Source: an uncultured Chloracidobacterium sp. (GTDB taxonomy: Bacteria; Acidobacteriota; Blastocatellia; Pyrinomonadales; Pyrinomonadaceae). From it: 64,000 bases of DNA. The position numbers were made by a program, and so were the translations under genes. The stretch spans positions 1-64,000 of the forward strand of contig CALDGX010000091.1 in assembly GCA_937941715.1 (NCBI GenBank), written 5' to 3'. Below, in pieces: positions 54,166-63,277 of this stretch (its first letter is position 1; each line of letters starts with the position of its first letter). The notes beneath the pieces were generated by a model, which was not told where the DNA came from, made no database searches, and saw only the letters and a list, made by a program, of their open reading frames with translations.

Positions 54166-56304
54166 ATGCCCCCCACTCAACCCGAACTTACCGCAATTGA
54201 TAAGTCGGCCCTGAATGCTTTCGTCGAAAGAGCATCGGGCCGGCTTGTCGGCATTCGAAACGGACTGCTCATATTTGACCAGAACCGCAAGTCCGACGGC
54301 GACATCGAAGTTTCGCTTCGCGGACTCGAGCTGCTTCGCCGCGATGCATTGGACCATCAACTCGGCTCGATCGCCGCGCTCATCGACGAGTGCGAGGCAT
54401 CGATCCGTCTGGCGATCGGGCCAGAACCGCCGCCCTCACTTATCGGACAGTCGCTGGATATCGTCGCCCGGATCGAAGAAGCTCTATTGACGATCTCGCT
54501 CAGGTCGGACGAATTCCTTCCTGACGTATCTGATTTTATTGACGATTCTTTCCGTTCGCTGTGGGGAGCAGAGCCCGAACCTGAGGCCGAAGCATGGGCC
54601 GAGGAGTTTGAGGTCGACGAAGAGACTCTCGAGATATTTCGCTCCGAGGCGTCCGAATTGCTCCGCAGTATCGCTAACAGCATTGACGCTCTCAGATCAC
54701 ACGCCGACAACCGTGAAGCATTGTGGGAGGTCCGCCGATGCGCTCACACATTCAAAGGTGCGGCAGGCATCGTCGGCATCCGCGATGCGTCTGAATTAGC
54801 TCATCGCGTCGAAGACCTGCTCGACCTGATGGTAGAAAAAGGCTCGATGCCCGATGTCGAGATCCTCGATATTTTGTCGAGGGCCGCCGAGCGGCTCGAT
54901 CGTGCGACCTTTGGATCATCAGCCATCGCCCCCGCCGGAGGCGACACCATCTACACCGAATTTGATCGTGTTATCGACCGGGTCAAAAGCGGCGGTTCAC
55001 ACGCGAGCGAGGCCCCGGCAGCCGCCGCGGCCGATCCGCCAAAGCCGTCAGCTCCGGCGATCGAGCGGCCGGCATCTTCGCCGATCGTTCGCGTTTCACT
55101 CGACCGTTTGGATGATCTGATCGGATTGTCAGGTGAAATGGCCGCCAACCGAAGATCTGTGGCCGATGAGTTCGCCAAGCTGCTCGACAATAGCGATCCG
55201 GGATCGCGAACCGTGTTGATCGACACCATCACGTCGCTGCTCGACGCTCAGCGCCATTTGACCACCGAACTTCAGGAAAAGTTGTTCGGGATCAGGCTGG
55301 TCAGGTTCGGCACGCTCGAAACGCGGCTCTCGCGAGCGGTCAACGTTACCAGCGAGGAAGAAAATAAGAGCGTCGGTATAGCCGTCGAAAATGGCGATGC
55401 CGAAATTGATACCCAGATCATTGACGCCCTGATCGAGCCTCTTCTCCATCTATTAAAGAATGCGGTCGTCCACGGCATCGAACGCGCCGATACCCGCCGG
55501 TTGATCGGAAAACCGGAAAAGGGACTGATCCGCATCCGTGTCGATTCAGATGCCGACGGTATCACGCTGATCGTTGCCGATGACGGCCGCGGGATCTCGA
55601 CCGCGAAACTGATCGAAAAGGCCGTCAGGAACCAGATCATTTCGCCCGAGGCGGCCGATATGCTGGACGACGATGGCGCGTTCCAATTGATGTTCGAGCG
55701 CGGCCTGACGACCGCCGATACGTTAAACCTCAATGCCGGCCGCGGTATCGGTATGAGCATCGTCAAGGAAAGTGTCGAAAAATGCGGCGGCCGGCTCACC
55801 ATCGCCTCCGAACCGCAGGTCGGCACCACCTTCACCATTCGAATGCCCCTGACGATGCCCAAAGCCGATGCTTCAAAACGGGGTCGTGAAAAGGCGGCGG
55901 ACGCTCCTGACGCGGCAAAGGCCCGAAAGGTCGTTCTGATCGTCGACGACAGCCCGAGCGTCAGGCGTCAGACCTGCAAGATCGTCGAAGCGTGCGGCCA
56001 TCGTGTCATCACGGCCCAGAACGGCGCCGAGGCTCTCGAACTGCTCCTCTCCGGCGTTTGGCGTCCTGACCTTATACTGTCTGATGTTGAGATGCCCGTG
56101 ATGGACGGATGGGCGTTTTTGGAATACGTCAAGACCGACGACCATTTCGGCACGATCCCGGTAATAATGATCACATCGCTCGACGACCGGCAGCATCGCG
56201 ACCGGGCCGCAGCCCTCGGTGCAGCCGAGTATCACATCAAGCCCGTTGACCGGGCCCGGCTTTCAGCTTCGATAACCGGACAGCTGAGTAACACCGCCGT
56301 TTAG
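54166..56304 (+). CDS. CheA-like hybrid histidine kinase without a CheW domain
   Basis: The 712-residue protein has an N-terminal helical region, then an Hpt domain with phospho-accepting His194 in RRCAHTFKGAAGIVG, a CheA-type dimerisation segment (VRVSLDRLDDLIGLSGEMAANRRSV), a HATPase domain (LLHLLKNAVVHGIE, IVADDGRGIS, GRGIGMSIVKESVEKCGGRL) and a receiver domain with Asp640 in LILSDVEMPVMDGW. The receiver begins right after the ATPase domain, so the C-terminal CheW-like domain found in CheA, PilL and ChpA is missing. It should phosphorylate its own receiver and possibly the upstream TPR-receiver protein. No mcp, cheW, cheR or cheB is nearby. Confidence 0.9.
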   Translation: MPPTQPELTAIDKSALNAFVERASGRLVGIRNGLLIFDQNRKSDGDIEVSLRGLELLRRDALDHQLGSIAALIDECEASIRLAIGPEPPPSLIGQSLDIVARIEEALLTISLRSDEFLPDVSDFIDDSFRSLWGAEPEPEAEAWAEEFEVDEETLEIFRSEASELLRSIANSIDALRSHADNREALWEVRRCAHTFKGAAGIVGIRDASELAHRVEDLLDLMVEKGSMPDVEILDILSRAAERLDRATFGSSAIAPAGGDTIYTEFDRVIDRVKSGGSHASEAPAAAAADPPKPSAPAIERPASSPIVRVSLDRLDDLIGLSGEMAANRRSVADEFAKLLDNSDPGSRTVLIDTITSLLDAQRHLTTELQEKLFGIRLVRFGTLETRLSRAVNVTSEEENKSVGIAVENGDAEIDTQIIDALIEPLLHLLKNAVVHGIERADTRRLIGKPEKGLIRIRVDSDADGITLIVADDGRGISTAKLIEKAVRNQIISPEAADMLDDDGAFQLMFERGLTTADTLNLNAGRGIGMSIVKESVEKCGGRLTIASEPQVGTTFTIRMPLTMPKADASKRGREKAADAPDAAKARKVVLIVDDSPSVRRQTCKIVEACGHRVITAQNGAEALELLLSGVWRPDLILSDVEMPVMDGWAFLEYVKTDDHFGTIPVIMITSLDDRQHRDRAAALGAAEYHIKPVDRARLSASITGQLSNTAV

Positions 56305-57011
56305 CGAACGGGCGGTTTACTGGGCCGGATCTCGACCTTGCTGGGCAGTGCCCTCGGGTCCATTTCAAGCAGCGAGATCACGGTCTGAGCGATGTCCTCC
56401 GGCTGCAGCTGCCAGGCCTTGTCATCCGACGGCGTATCGCCGCCAAAGTACGTATTTACACTGCCCGGACAGATATAGCTGACCTTGATGTTGTCCTGCC
56501 TGACCTCCTGCATCAGGGCTTCGGAAAATCCGTTCAATCCAAATTTCGAGGCGTTGTACGCCGCCATCTTCGGGTGAGCGTTTTGTCCCGCCAGACTCGA
56601 AATATTAAAAATATAACCGCCGCCTCGCCGTTTCATCATCGGTATCGCGTGATGACACGCGTAAAATACGCCGAGCAGATTGGTTTCGATCGTCTGCCGA
56701 AATTCGTCGCCTGTAATTTCCTCGACCGTCTTTCCCATGATGCCGATACCGGCGTTATTGACCAGAATATCGACCCCGCCGAAAACACGTTCCGCCTCGG
56801 CGAGCATCTGCCGGACCTGATCCTCGCTGCGAACATCGCACGTTTCGCCGCCGGCGTCGCCGATCGCCCGAAGCCGTTCGAGAGCAGCCGCAAGGTCTCG
56901 CTTGCTACGGCCGCAGATAAAGACGCTTGACCCGTTTCGCAGGAGCGACTCGGCGATCGCCAGCCCGATCCCTTTCGTTCCGCCGGTAATTACTGCCGCC
57001 TTTTTGTCCAT
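56301..57011 (-). CDS. Short-chain dehydrogenase/reductase
   Basis: This is a classical SDR of 236 residues. The cofactor motif is ITGGTKGIGLAIAESL (TGxxxGIG), followed by NNAG in ILVNNAGIGIMG. The catalytic Ser lies in NISSLAG and the Tyr-x3-Lys in AAYNASKFG; CPGSVNT is also typical. Substrate unknown, probably a ketone or 3-oxoacyl compound. Its stop overlaps the convergent kinase stop by four bases, and its start shares one base with the upstream gene's stop (TAATG). Confidence 0.92.
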   Translation of the reverse strand: MDKKAAVITGGTKGIGLAIAESLLRNGSSVFICGRSKRDLAAALERLRAIGDAGGETCDVRSEDQVRQMLAEAERVFGGVDILVNNAGIGIMGKTVEEITGDEFRQTIETNLLGVFYACHHAIPMMKRRGGGYIFNISSLAGQNAHPKMAAYNASKFGLNGFSEALMQEVRQDNIKVSYICPGSVNTYFGGDTPSDDKAWQLQPEDIAQTVISLLEMDPRALPSKVEIRPSKPPVR

Positions 57012-57982
57012 TATTTTTCAGAGATATCGTCGGGCAATTTGATCTTTGGTGCCGAGGTTCGCCCGAGTTCACGCCACAAAAGCACCAGTTCTCCGCCGGG
57101 TCCGCGATCGATGACCCGAAATACGCCGATCAGGTCATCACGCTTGTCGTTGATGATCAACGGCCACGATACTTGTCCCTTTTCAGTTTTATTCGACTCC
57201 TTATGATCGGTCTTGTAAGCGATCACGCGCAAGCCGTACGTTCGACCGATCTCAATTTTTGCCGTGTTCCGATATAGTTTGCCGTCGATGACCGTTCCGT
57301 CTTCAAATCTCTTGAATTCGCTGTCCGCCGTTTTGATGTCCGGCGAATGCCGCACCGCCCGCAGTTCTGTCAACGCCGTTGAATCAGGCCTGATCTTGTC
57401 GATCGCCTCGTCACCCAGATCGACGAATATTCCCTGATTGAAGATCCCGAACGAGAACATCCAGTCGCCGGTAAAGCCAATATCCGCGTATTTTCGGTCT
57501 GAATAATTGTTCTGCCGAAATGAGAAATACCTGGCTTGGCCCGGAATGTAGTTGAAAGGACACGCTCGAATGTAGTGATCCATCCTTTTGTTGATGTCCA
57601 CCTGTGCCGTGCATTCCCTCTCCGGCAGCAGCAGTATCAGCTTGCTGTCGGACGTTTTACTGAGGTCCAAGTACTTTGCCGAGTCCGGCATACTCTTGAG
57701 AATGTAATTTCGAGCCTCTTTCGTGATAGCCGGGTCGTAGCCGCCGATATAGACCATTCCGCTATAAGGGGTTGCATTTACAGATCTCTGCCTGAGGCGG
57801 GCGAAACGCGCCGAGTTACGCTCGGCCTCGATCTGTCTCATTTGCTGATCGTAGATAAGCTGGGCTCGCGGCGACCCGTCGCGGGTCGGGTCAAAAACAG
57901 GAGTGCGGGAAGGGACCTGGGAAAGTGCAGTTGCCGCGATCATGATCACGGCGATCGGCACCAGCGTGAGAAGTTTAACCAT
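57011..57982 (-). CDS. Secreted protein of unknown function
   Basis: I recognise no family. A signal peptide (MVKLLTLVPIAVIMIAATALSQV) is followed by a helical region (AQLIYDQQMRQIEAERNSARFARLRQR), then a mostly beta domain: GMVYIGGYDPAITKEARNYILKS, FSFRQNNYSDRKYADIGFTGDWMFSFGIFNQGIFVDLG and IGVFRVIDRGPGGELVLLWREL. Two Cys (ECTAQ and RACPF) may form a disulfide. It lies between gatB (9 bases upstream) and the SDR gene on the same strand, in a compact operon. Confidence 0.7.
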   Translation of the reverse strand: MVKLLTLVPIAVIMIAATALSQVPSRTPVFDPTRDGSPRAQLIYDQQMRQIEAERNSARFARLRQRSVNATPYSGMVYIGGYDPAITKEARNYILKSMPDSAKYLDLSKTSDSKLILLLPERECTAQVDINKRMDHYIRACPFNYIPGQARYFSFRQNNYSDRKYADIGFTGDWMFSFGIFNQGIFVDLGDEAIDKIRPDSTALTELRAVRHSPDIKTADSEFKRFEDGTVIDGKLYRNTAKIEIGRTYGLRVIAYKTDHKESNKTEKGQVSWPLIINDKRDDLIGVFRVIDRGPGGELVLLWRELGRTSAPKIKLPDDISEK

Positions 57983-57991
57983 ATATCGACC

Positions 57992-59461
57992 TCAGAGTTT
58001 TGCTTTTAGTATCTCATTCACCACCTTCGGATTTGCCTTTCCCTGCGAGGCTTTCATTACCTGGCCGACAAAAAAGCCAAAGAGCTTTTCGTTTCCGGCG
58101 CGATACGCCTCGACGTTTGCCTGACTCGCGGCGATCACTTCGTCAACGATCTTGCCGATCGCGTCGGCATCCGAAACCTGCTCAAAGCCCTTATTCGCGA
58201 TGACCTCGGGCGCGGAATTGCCGGTCGCAAACATTTCCGCCAGGACCTCTTTTGCCTGATTGTTGTTGATCTTGCCGGCCTCGACGGTCTTGATGAGTTC
58301 GGCAAGGTCTTCGGCCGTCAAGAGGCTCTCACTGATCGGCTTGCCTGAATTATTGAGTTCGCGCGTCAGTTCACCGAGGATCCAGTTCGCCGACGATCTC
58401 GGATTTGCGGTAAATCGAGCGGTCGTTTCGAAATATTCGGCCAGATGCTTATCCGACACGATCTGCGAAGCGTCCGCGAAACTCAATCCGTAAACTTCCA
58501 TGAACCGGTCGCGCATCGCATCCGGCAGCTCGGGCATCTCGCGCCTGACCTGCTCGATAAACTCCGACGAAACGACCAGCGGCTGCAGATCGGGCTCCGG
58601 GAAATAGCGGTAATCGTGCGCGTCCTCCTTCGACCGCATTACCCGCGTACAGTTGTTCTTTTCGTCCCACAGCCGCGTTTCCTGGTTTACCGCCTCGCCG
58701 GCCTCATGAGCGGCGATCTGACGTTCGATCTCAAACTCGATCGCCCGCTGCATAAATCTGACCGAATTGAGATTCTTGAGCTCGACCTTGTTTCGAAATC
58801 CGGTCTCACCCACCTTTCGGACCGAGACATTCGCCTCACAGCGGAGATTTCCCTTTTCCATATCCGCGTCACTGGCGCCGACCCACTGAAGCACGCGCCG
58901 GACATGATTGACATAGTCGTATGCCTGCCATGAGGTGCGAAAATCGGGCGACGTCACGATCTCACCGAGCGGCGTTCCGGCCCGGTTGAGATCGATATAT
59001 GAGTATTTATCGACCTCGGGCAGTCCTTCGTGAACGTTTTTCCCCGCGTCTTCCTCGAGATGCATCCGCTGAACATGGATCGTCATCGGCCGCCATTCTT
59101 CGGCACGGCCGTGTTCGTCGCGTTCGGCGGTCATTATCGTCAGATGGCCGTTTGCCGAAAACGGCTTGTCGTACTGCGATATTTGGTAACCTTTGGGCAG
59201 ATCGGGATAGAAGTAGTTCTTTCGGGCAAAGATCGATGTTTCCTGCACCTCGAGCCCAAGCGCCAGAGCGGCGCGCGTTCCGAGTTCGATGACGCGTCGA
59301 TTCAGGACCGGCAATGCTCCCGGCAGCCCGAGACAGGTCGGGCACGTGTTAGAGTTCGGCTCGCCGCCCGTTTCGACCGAACAACCGCAAAATATCTTTG
59401 TCTTGGTGGCCAACTGTGCATGGATCTCCATGCCGATGACCGCTTCCCAACCTTGCTTCAT
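57992..59461 (-). CDS. gatB: Aspartyl/glutamyl-tRNA amidotransferase subunit B
   Basis: GatB, with GatA and GatC, converts mischarged Glu-tRNA(Gln) or Asp-tRNA(Asn) to the amidated forms. The start at 59461 with AGGATC upstream gives MKQGWEAVIGMEIHAQLATKTKIFCGC. The zinc site is formed by CGCS and CPTCLGLPG. ARKNYFYPDLPKGYQISQYD and EDAHDYRYFPEPDL are diagnostic, and the YqeY-like tail domain (SQANVEAYRAGNEKLFGFFVGQVMKASQGKANPKVV) is complete. A 5' extension to 59530 lacks support. gatA and gatC are not in the window. Confidence 0.97.
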   Translation of the reverse strand: MKQGWEAVIGMEIHAQLATKTKIFCGCSVETGGEPNSNTCPTCLGLPGALPVLNRRVIELGTRAALALGLEVQETSIFARKNYFYPDLPKGYQISQYDKPFSANGHLTIMTAERDEHGRAEEWRPMTIHVQRMHLEEDAGKNVHEGLPEVDKYSYIDLNRAGTPLGEIVTSPDFRTSWQAYDYVNHVRRVLQWVGASDADMEKGNLRCEANVSVRKVGETGFRNKVELKNLNSVRFMQRAIEFEIERQIAAHEAGEAVNQETRLWDEKNNCTRVMRSKEDAHDYRYFPEPDLQPLVVSSEFIEQVRREMPELPDAMRDRFMEVYGLSFADASQIVSDKHLAEYFETTARFTANPRSSANWILGELTRELNNSGKPISESLLTAEDLAELIKTVEAGKINNNQAKEVLAEMFATGNSAPEVIANKGFEQVSDADAIGKIVDEVIAASQANVEAYRAGNEKLFGFFVGQVMKASQGKANPKVVNEILKAKL

Positions 59462-59475
59462 ATTGATCCTGATTA

Positions 59476-59949
59476 CTACCGCTTCCTTATCCACATCGGA
59501 CGCGTCCGCGTCGACGATCCCGTCGGCCAAAACTGTCCGCCGGCAAAATAGCCCGGCTGTTGGAACATCCGCCGTCCTCGCCCATGTGAATAATAGGGCT
59601 CGGAATAAAAATATGTTTGATACCCGTCTATGACGATCACCTCGCTCTGCCGCCGCTGCGGATAGACGCCGATGACCTTGCTTTCAGCCTCGCGACGCTC
59701 ACGTTCCGTTCGCTCGGCACGCATTTTGGCCGAAAGCTCGGCCGACTCTTTCCGGTCGCGTTCATTCCGCCGCTCGAGTTCCTCCGGCGACGGCATTCCC
59801 CGCTTTGCGTAATTCGAAAGGTATTCTGCCGCCGCTTTCTCGCGTTCGACGCGATACTTATCGAGATCGGTATTGGTCACGACCTTTGACTGGGCGTTGG
59901 CGGCGTAACAACCCGATAACACGACGCAAACAAAAAACAGGGCTTTCAT
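59476..59949 (-). CDS. Small secreted charged protein
   Basis: The start at 59949 follows GGAGG with proper spacing and gives MKALFFVCVVLSGCYAANAQ, a signal peptide whose SGCYA could also be a lipobox. The mature part is a highly charged helix (YRVEREKAAAEYLSNYAKRGMPSPEELERRNERDRKESAELSAKMRAERTERERREAE, likely coiled coil) followed by a Tyr/Arg/Gly-rich tail. Function is unknown. It lies 14 bases upstream of gatB. Confidence 0.65.
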   Translation of the reverse strand: MKALFFVCVVLSGCYAANAQSKVVTNTDLDKYRVEREKAAAEYLSNYAKRGMPSPEELERRNERDRKESAELSAKMRAERTERERREAESKVIGVYPQRRQSEVIVIDGYQTYFYSEPYYSHGRGRRMFQQPGYFAGGQFWPTGSSTRTRPMWIRKR

Positions 59950-60073
59950 GGCAGATAACCTCCGGGCAGCCGAATTTCTTGATTTTATCACGATATAGAT
60001 TTCGCGGGAAAAGTCTTTGCTTCCGGCCGGTGCCGAGGGTCATCGAGTATTCGGAACCGGCTCTCGGGATCGT

Positions 60074-62452
60074 CTAAAAACCGAGCGACAACCCGATCCT
60101 GCCCGAGGCTTTGGCCGTCCGGAATCCGTTTTCGTAGTATTCACGGTCAAGGATATTCTCTATCGTGCCGAACAGGCGCAGACTGACCTTTTCCTTCTTG
60201 AGGCCGAACGTGTAACCGGCGGTCAGATCGGCCTTTCGGTTTCCCGCAAATCGGTACACGTATGTCGAGAATGTCGAGCTGCTGAATATGGGCGCCAGAT
60301 GATCCGAGGTGACCAACAGGTCGAGATTTATCCATAAACGCCTGAACCGCTGCGTAGCGACGAGCGTGAACTGATGTGCGGGGACACCGAGCGTCGTGTT
60401 GATCCTGCTGCCGGAAACCTGCGGGGTCGTTTGATCGCTGTTGGTGTATGTGTATGACGTAAAGATGTCGGTCGACGCAGTCGGTTTGAACGACGCGCTA
60501 AACTCGCCGCCGCGGGCGATGCCGCCTTTCTGATTGAGATAGCCGCCAAAGGGCCGCGTCGTCGCGCCGATATTCGGCACAATGTTGCCATAGCCGATCA
60601 CGTCCGTCAGCCTTGTGTAAAAATACGTCGCGGTCAGCCGCACTTTGTCATCTGCAAGGCCCTGCTCGACACCGGCATCGACCGCGACCGACCGCTCGGG
60701 CTTTAGAAACGGGTCACCCAGTGCGACAAAACCGGGCGTACCGAACGAAGTAAAGAATGTCCCGAACCGCTCATACAGCGACGGAACCCGATAGCCGTTG
60801 CCGATATGGGCGCGCAACTTGGTGCCCGTCGATGATAAAAGGTACGACGCCGAACCGTCGAACGTATACGCGGTCGGCGGGTTATCGAGCACGAGATCGC
60901 CGTACGGAGCGTTGGTGCGGCTAAATTCCGGCCGATCGAGGCTATATCGCTGGACGCGAAGACCGCCGGCGAACTGCAGCTTGTCGTCAAAAAGACGGAC
61001 CAGATCCTGTAGGTAAAAGGTGCTGCTCGACTGCCCGCCCTTTGTAAAAAAATCACCGCTTCCCGACGGCGTCCGGCCGGAACCGCCATATTTTTCGAGT
61101 TCAAACTCATAGCCCGCGGTCAGCTGATTTTCTCTCGACGGTATCCAGTTCAGCTTAATGTTCCCCGTGTGGATACGGCCGTCAAAAATGCTGGTCGAGG
61201 CGCTCTGAAAGCCCGCTCCGAGAACGCCGTTATCGTTGGTCCGCTTTGTCGCCGAGCCGTGATAATACCCGCTGATGACGAGCTTTTCATTCACGGCCTG
61301 ATCAACGGCCAGTTGGCCGCTGAAGAACCTCGACTTCTGAAAGCTGTCCGGATCATTGGCGTCGGCGGCAAAATTGACGCCCGCGACGGCGTTAATGACC
61401 GCCGAGTTCGATGCCGGCAAGGTGCCGAAAGTGTCGGGGCTCGAATTCAACCGGACCCGTGCGTCCGAGGCGAAGATCCGGCCCGAGATACTCGTTTTCG
61501 AGAACGGCTTGAACTCGACCCGCGATTGAATATTCGTGTTGCCCGCGTTGTCCTGCCCGTCGATGCCCTTGGTATAAACGGTCCGCGAAAGGGCTCCCGT
61601 GATGCCAAATTTTCCGTTCTTCAGCCCGTGCGAGATGTTTCCGCGAAATCGCCCGAGCCCCATACCGCCGAAGGCTCCCGAGACCTGCCCGTGTGTGCCG
61701 GCCGCCGCCCGCGGCGTCTGAAAATCGACCGTTCCGCCGATCGCGTTCGTGCCGTAGAGCGACGAGCCCGAGCCGCGAAGCACCTCGATCTTACTCACGC
61801 TGGTCAATGTTATGTCACTCAGAAACGGCGATGCGTCGCCGGTTATCGCCGCCGGATCACGCAGCCGGATGCCGTCGAGCAGCAATGCCGTGTCCTGATT
61901 TCGAAGCCCGCGTGTCTTGATCGTCGCCGTTCTGCCAAATCCGCCGAGCTGCTGCACGCTGAATCCGGGAATGGTCCGAAGGCTCTCGATCATCGAAAAA
62001 TCAGCCCGGTCGCGCATCTCCTGGCCGCTGATGACGTTGACCGTTTTGGAAACCTCATCGACCGGTTGGCCGGTCCCGGCCGAGACCGTCACGCTTTCGA
62101 CGATCTTCATTGACGAGACGAAAACGGCGTAATCCGCCATTCCGAGTGCGAGGTCCAGCGACGTGTCGCGGCCGGCGGCGACGATCACCGCCGCTCGGTA
62201 GGCGATGCCTTTGCCCGGTTCGCCCTCGGCGATCAGCATATAACTGCCCGGTGCGAGGCCGGCAAATCGATAATTGCCGTTTTCATCGGTCGTGGCCTTG
62301 ATCGTCCTGTTCCCCGCGGGGTCGTGGATCGTGATCTCGACCCTCGCGCCGGCGACGGCCTTGCCCTTCTGGGTGACCTTGCCCGTAAGGCCGCCGACGG
62401 ACTGGGCAAACACCGCCGCACCGAAAAATAAGATGGTTAATACTAGCTTCAT
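60074..62452 (-). CDS. TonB-dependent receptor (BtuB/siderophore type)
   Basis: The protein has a signal peptide (MKLVLTILFFGAAVFAQ), a carboxypeptidase-regulatory-like domain (GGLTGKVTQKGKAVAGARVEI, DENGNYRFAGLAPGSYMLIAEG), a plug domain (VISGQEMRDRADFSMIESLRTIPG, LLDGIRLRDPA, IEVLRGSGSSLYGTNAIGG) and a 22-strand-type barrel ending SLGF. Of the two receptors in the window this is the classical transport type. It is the last gene of an operon with a FecCD-type permease and its ATPase, so it should import the same ligand: cobalamin, heme or a ferric siderophore. No periplasmic binding protein gene is inside the window. The start at 62452 is preferred to that at 62470. Confidence 0.9.
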   Translation of the reverse strand: MKLVLTILFFGAAVFAQSVGGLTGKVTQKGKAVAGARVEITIHDPAGNRTIKATTDENGNYRFAGLAPGSYMLIAEGEPGKGIAYRAAVIVAAGRDTSLDLALGMADYAVFVSSMKIVESVTVSAGTGQPVDEVSKTVNVISGQEMRDRADFSMIESLRTIPGFSVQQLGGFGRTATIKTRGLRNQDTALLLDGIRLRDPAAITGDASPFLSDITLTSVSKIEVLRGSGSSLYGTNAIGGTVDFQTPRAAAGTHGQVSGAFGGMGLGRFRGNISHGLKNGKFGITGALSRTVYTKGIDGQDNAGNTNIQSRVEFKPFSKTSISGRIFASDARVRLNSSPDTFGTLPASNSAVINAVAGVNFAADANDPDSFQKSRFFSGQLAVDQAVNEKLVISGYYHGSATKRTNDNGVLGAGFQSASTSIFDGRIHTGNIKLNWIPSRENQLTAGYEFELEKYGGSGRTPSGSGDFFTKGGQSSSTFYLQDLVRLFDDKLQFAGGLRVQRYSLDRPEFSRTNAPYGDLVLDNPPTAYTFDGSASYLLSSTGTKLRAHIGNGYRVPSLYERFGTFFTSFGTPGFVALGDPFLKPERSVAVDAGVEQGLADDKVRLTATYFYTRLTDVIGYGNIVPNIGATTRPFGGYLNQKGGIARGGEFSASFKPTASTDIFTSYTYTNSDQTTPQVSGSRINTTLGVPAHQFTLVATQRFRRLWINLDLLVTSDHLAPIFSSSTFSTYVYRFAGNRKADLTAGYTFGLKKEKVSLRLFGTIENILDREYYENGFRTAKASGRIGLSLGF

Positions 62453-62484
62453 TACTTTCAACGCGGGCATGTACCCATATCCGC

Positions 62485-63255
62485 CTAAAAAACGCTCGTC
62501 ACCCGCACGTTCCCGCTTACCGGATGCCGATCGAGCAAAACATCGACACCAAAGGCGTGAATGACGTTCTCGGCGATCAATACCTCGGCCGGCGTTCCCT
62601 TTGCGGCGATCTTTCCGTCCTTCAACATTACGATCTCATCCGCGAATTCGGCCGCCAGATTGAGGTCGTGCGTGATCACGACCGCCGAACATCCGCAGTC
62701 TGCGCACCGCTTTCTGACAAGGCGGAACATCATCGCCTGATGCGAGAGGTCGAGGTTAGCGGTCGGTTCATCGAGCAGCAGCGTCATCGAGCCCGCCGCG
62801 AGTGCCCTCGCCAGAACGACCCGCTGACGTTCGCCGCCCGAGAGATGATCCATCAGACGATCGTGATATCCGTCGAGATCGCAGCTTTGCAGGGCGTTTT
62901 CGGCAAACTCGAGGTCCCTCGCGGTCTCCCAGCCAAAGGCTTTGCCCGAAGCAAACCGCCCGGCAAGTACAAAATCGATGACCGTGACCGGAAAGCGCGT
63001 TTCGTTCTCCTGGGCGACGACCGCGATCCTCTGCGCGATCTCGCGTCTCGAAAGCCCCGCGATCGGGCGGCCGTCGAGTTCGATCCGGCCTGCCGACAGC
63101 GGCAGCGTTCCGTTCATCGCCCGGATCAGCGTCGTCTTTCCCGCACCGTTGGCTCCGACGAGGGCGATCATCTGCCCCGATTGCAAGGTCAGCGACACGT
63201 CACGCAGTATCTCGCGTGTGTCGTACCTGACCGTTATGTCCCTGACCTCAAGCAT
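62485..63255 (-). CDS. ABC transporter ATP-binding protein (FecE/BtuD type)
   Basis: This is the ATPase of an iron-siderophore/cobalamin-type importer. Walker A is GANGAGKTT, the signature LSGGERQRVVLARAL, Walker B LLLDEPTANLD and the H-loop VVITHDLN. The start at 63255 (MLEVRDITVRYD) is the usual one; the frame runs further to 63315 without support. At about 256 residues it is a normal FecE/BtuD-size protein. It lies 22 bases after the permease gene and 32 bases before the receptor start, so all three are surely one operon. Confidence 0.95.
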   Translation of the reverse strand: MLEVRDITVRYDTREILRDVSLTLQSGQMIALVGANGAGKTTLIRAMNGTLPLSAGRIELDGRPIAGLSRREIAQRIAVVAQENETRFPVTVIDFVLAGRFASGKAFGWETARDLEFAENALQSCDLDGYHDRLMDHLSGGERQRVVLARALAAGSMTLLLDEPTANLDLSHQAMMFRLVRKRCADCGCSAVVITHDLNLAAEFADEIVMLKDGKIAAKGTPAEVLIAENVIHAFGVDVLLDRHPVSGNVRVTSVF

Positions 63256-63277
63256 TTTCTGTTCTTCTCGCTCGCCG

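Noticed and set aside
61169..62113. Open frame of 314 codons on the plus strand opposite the TonB receptor
   Set aside because: It is antisense to a receptor with plug and barrel motifs throughout, so it is a shadow.
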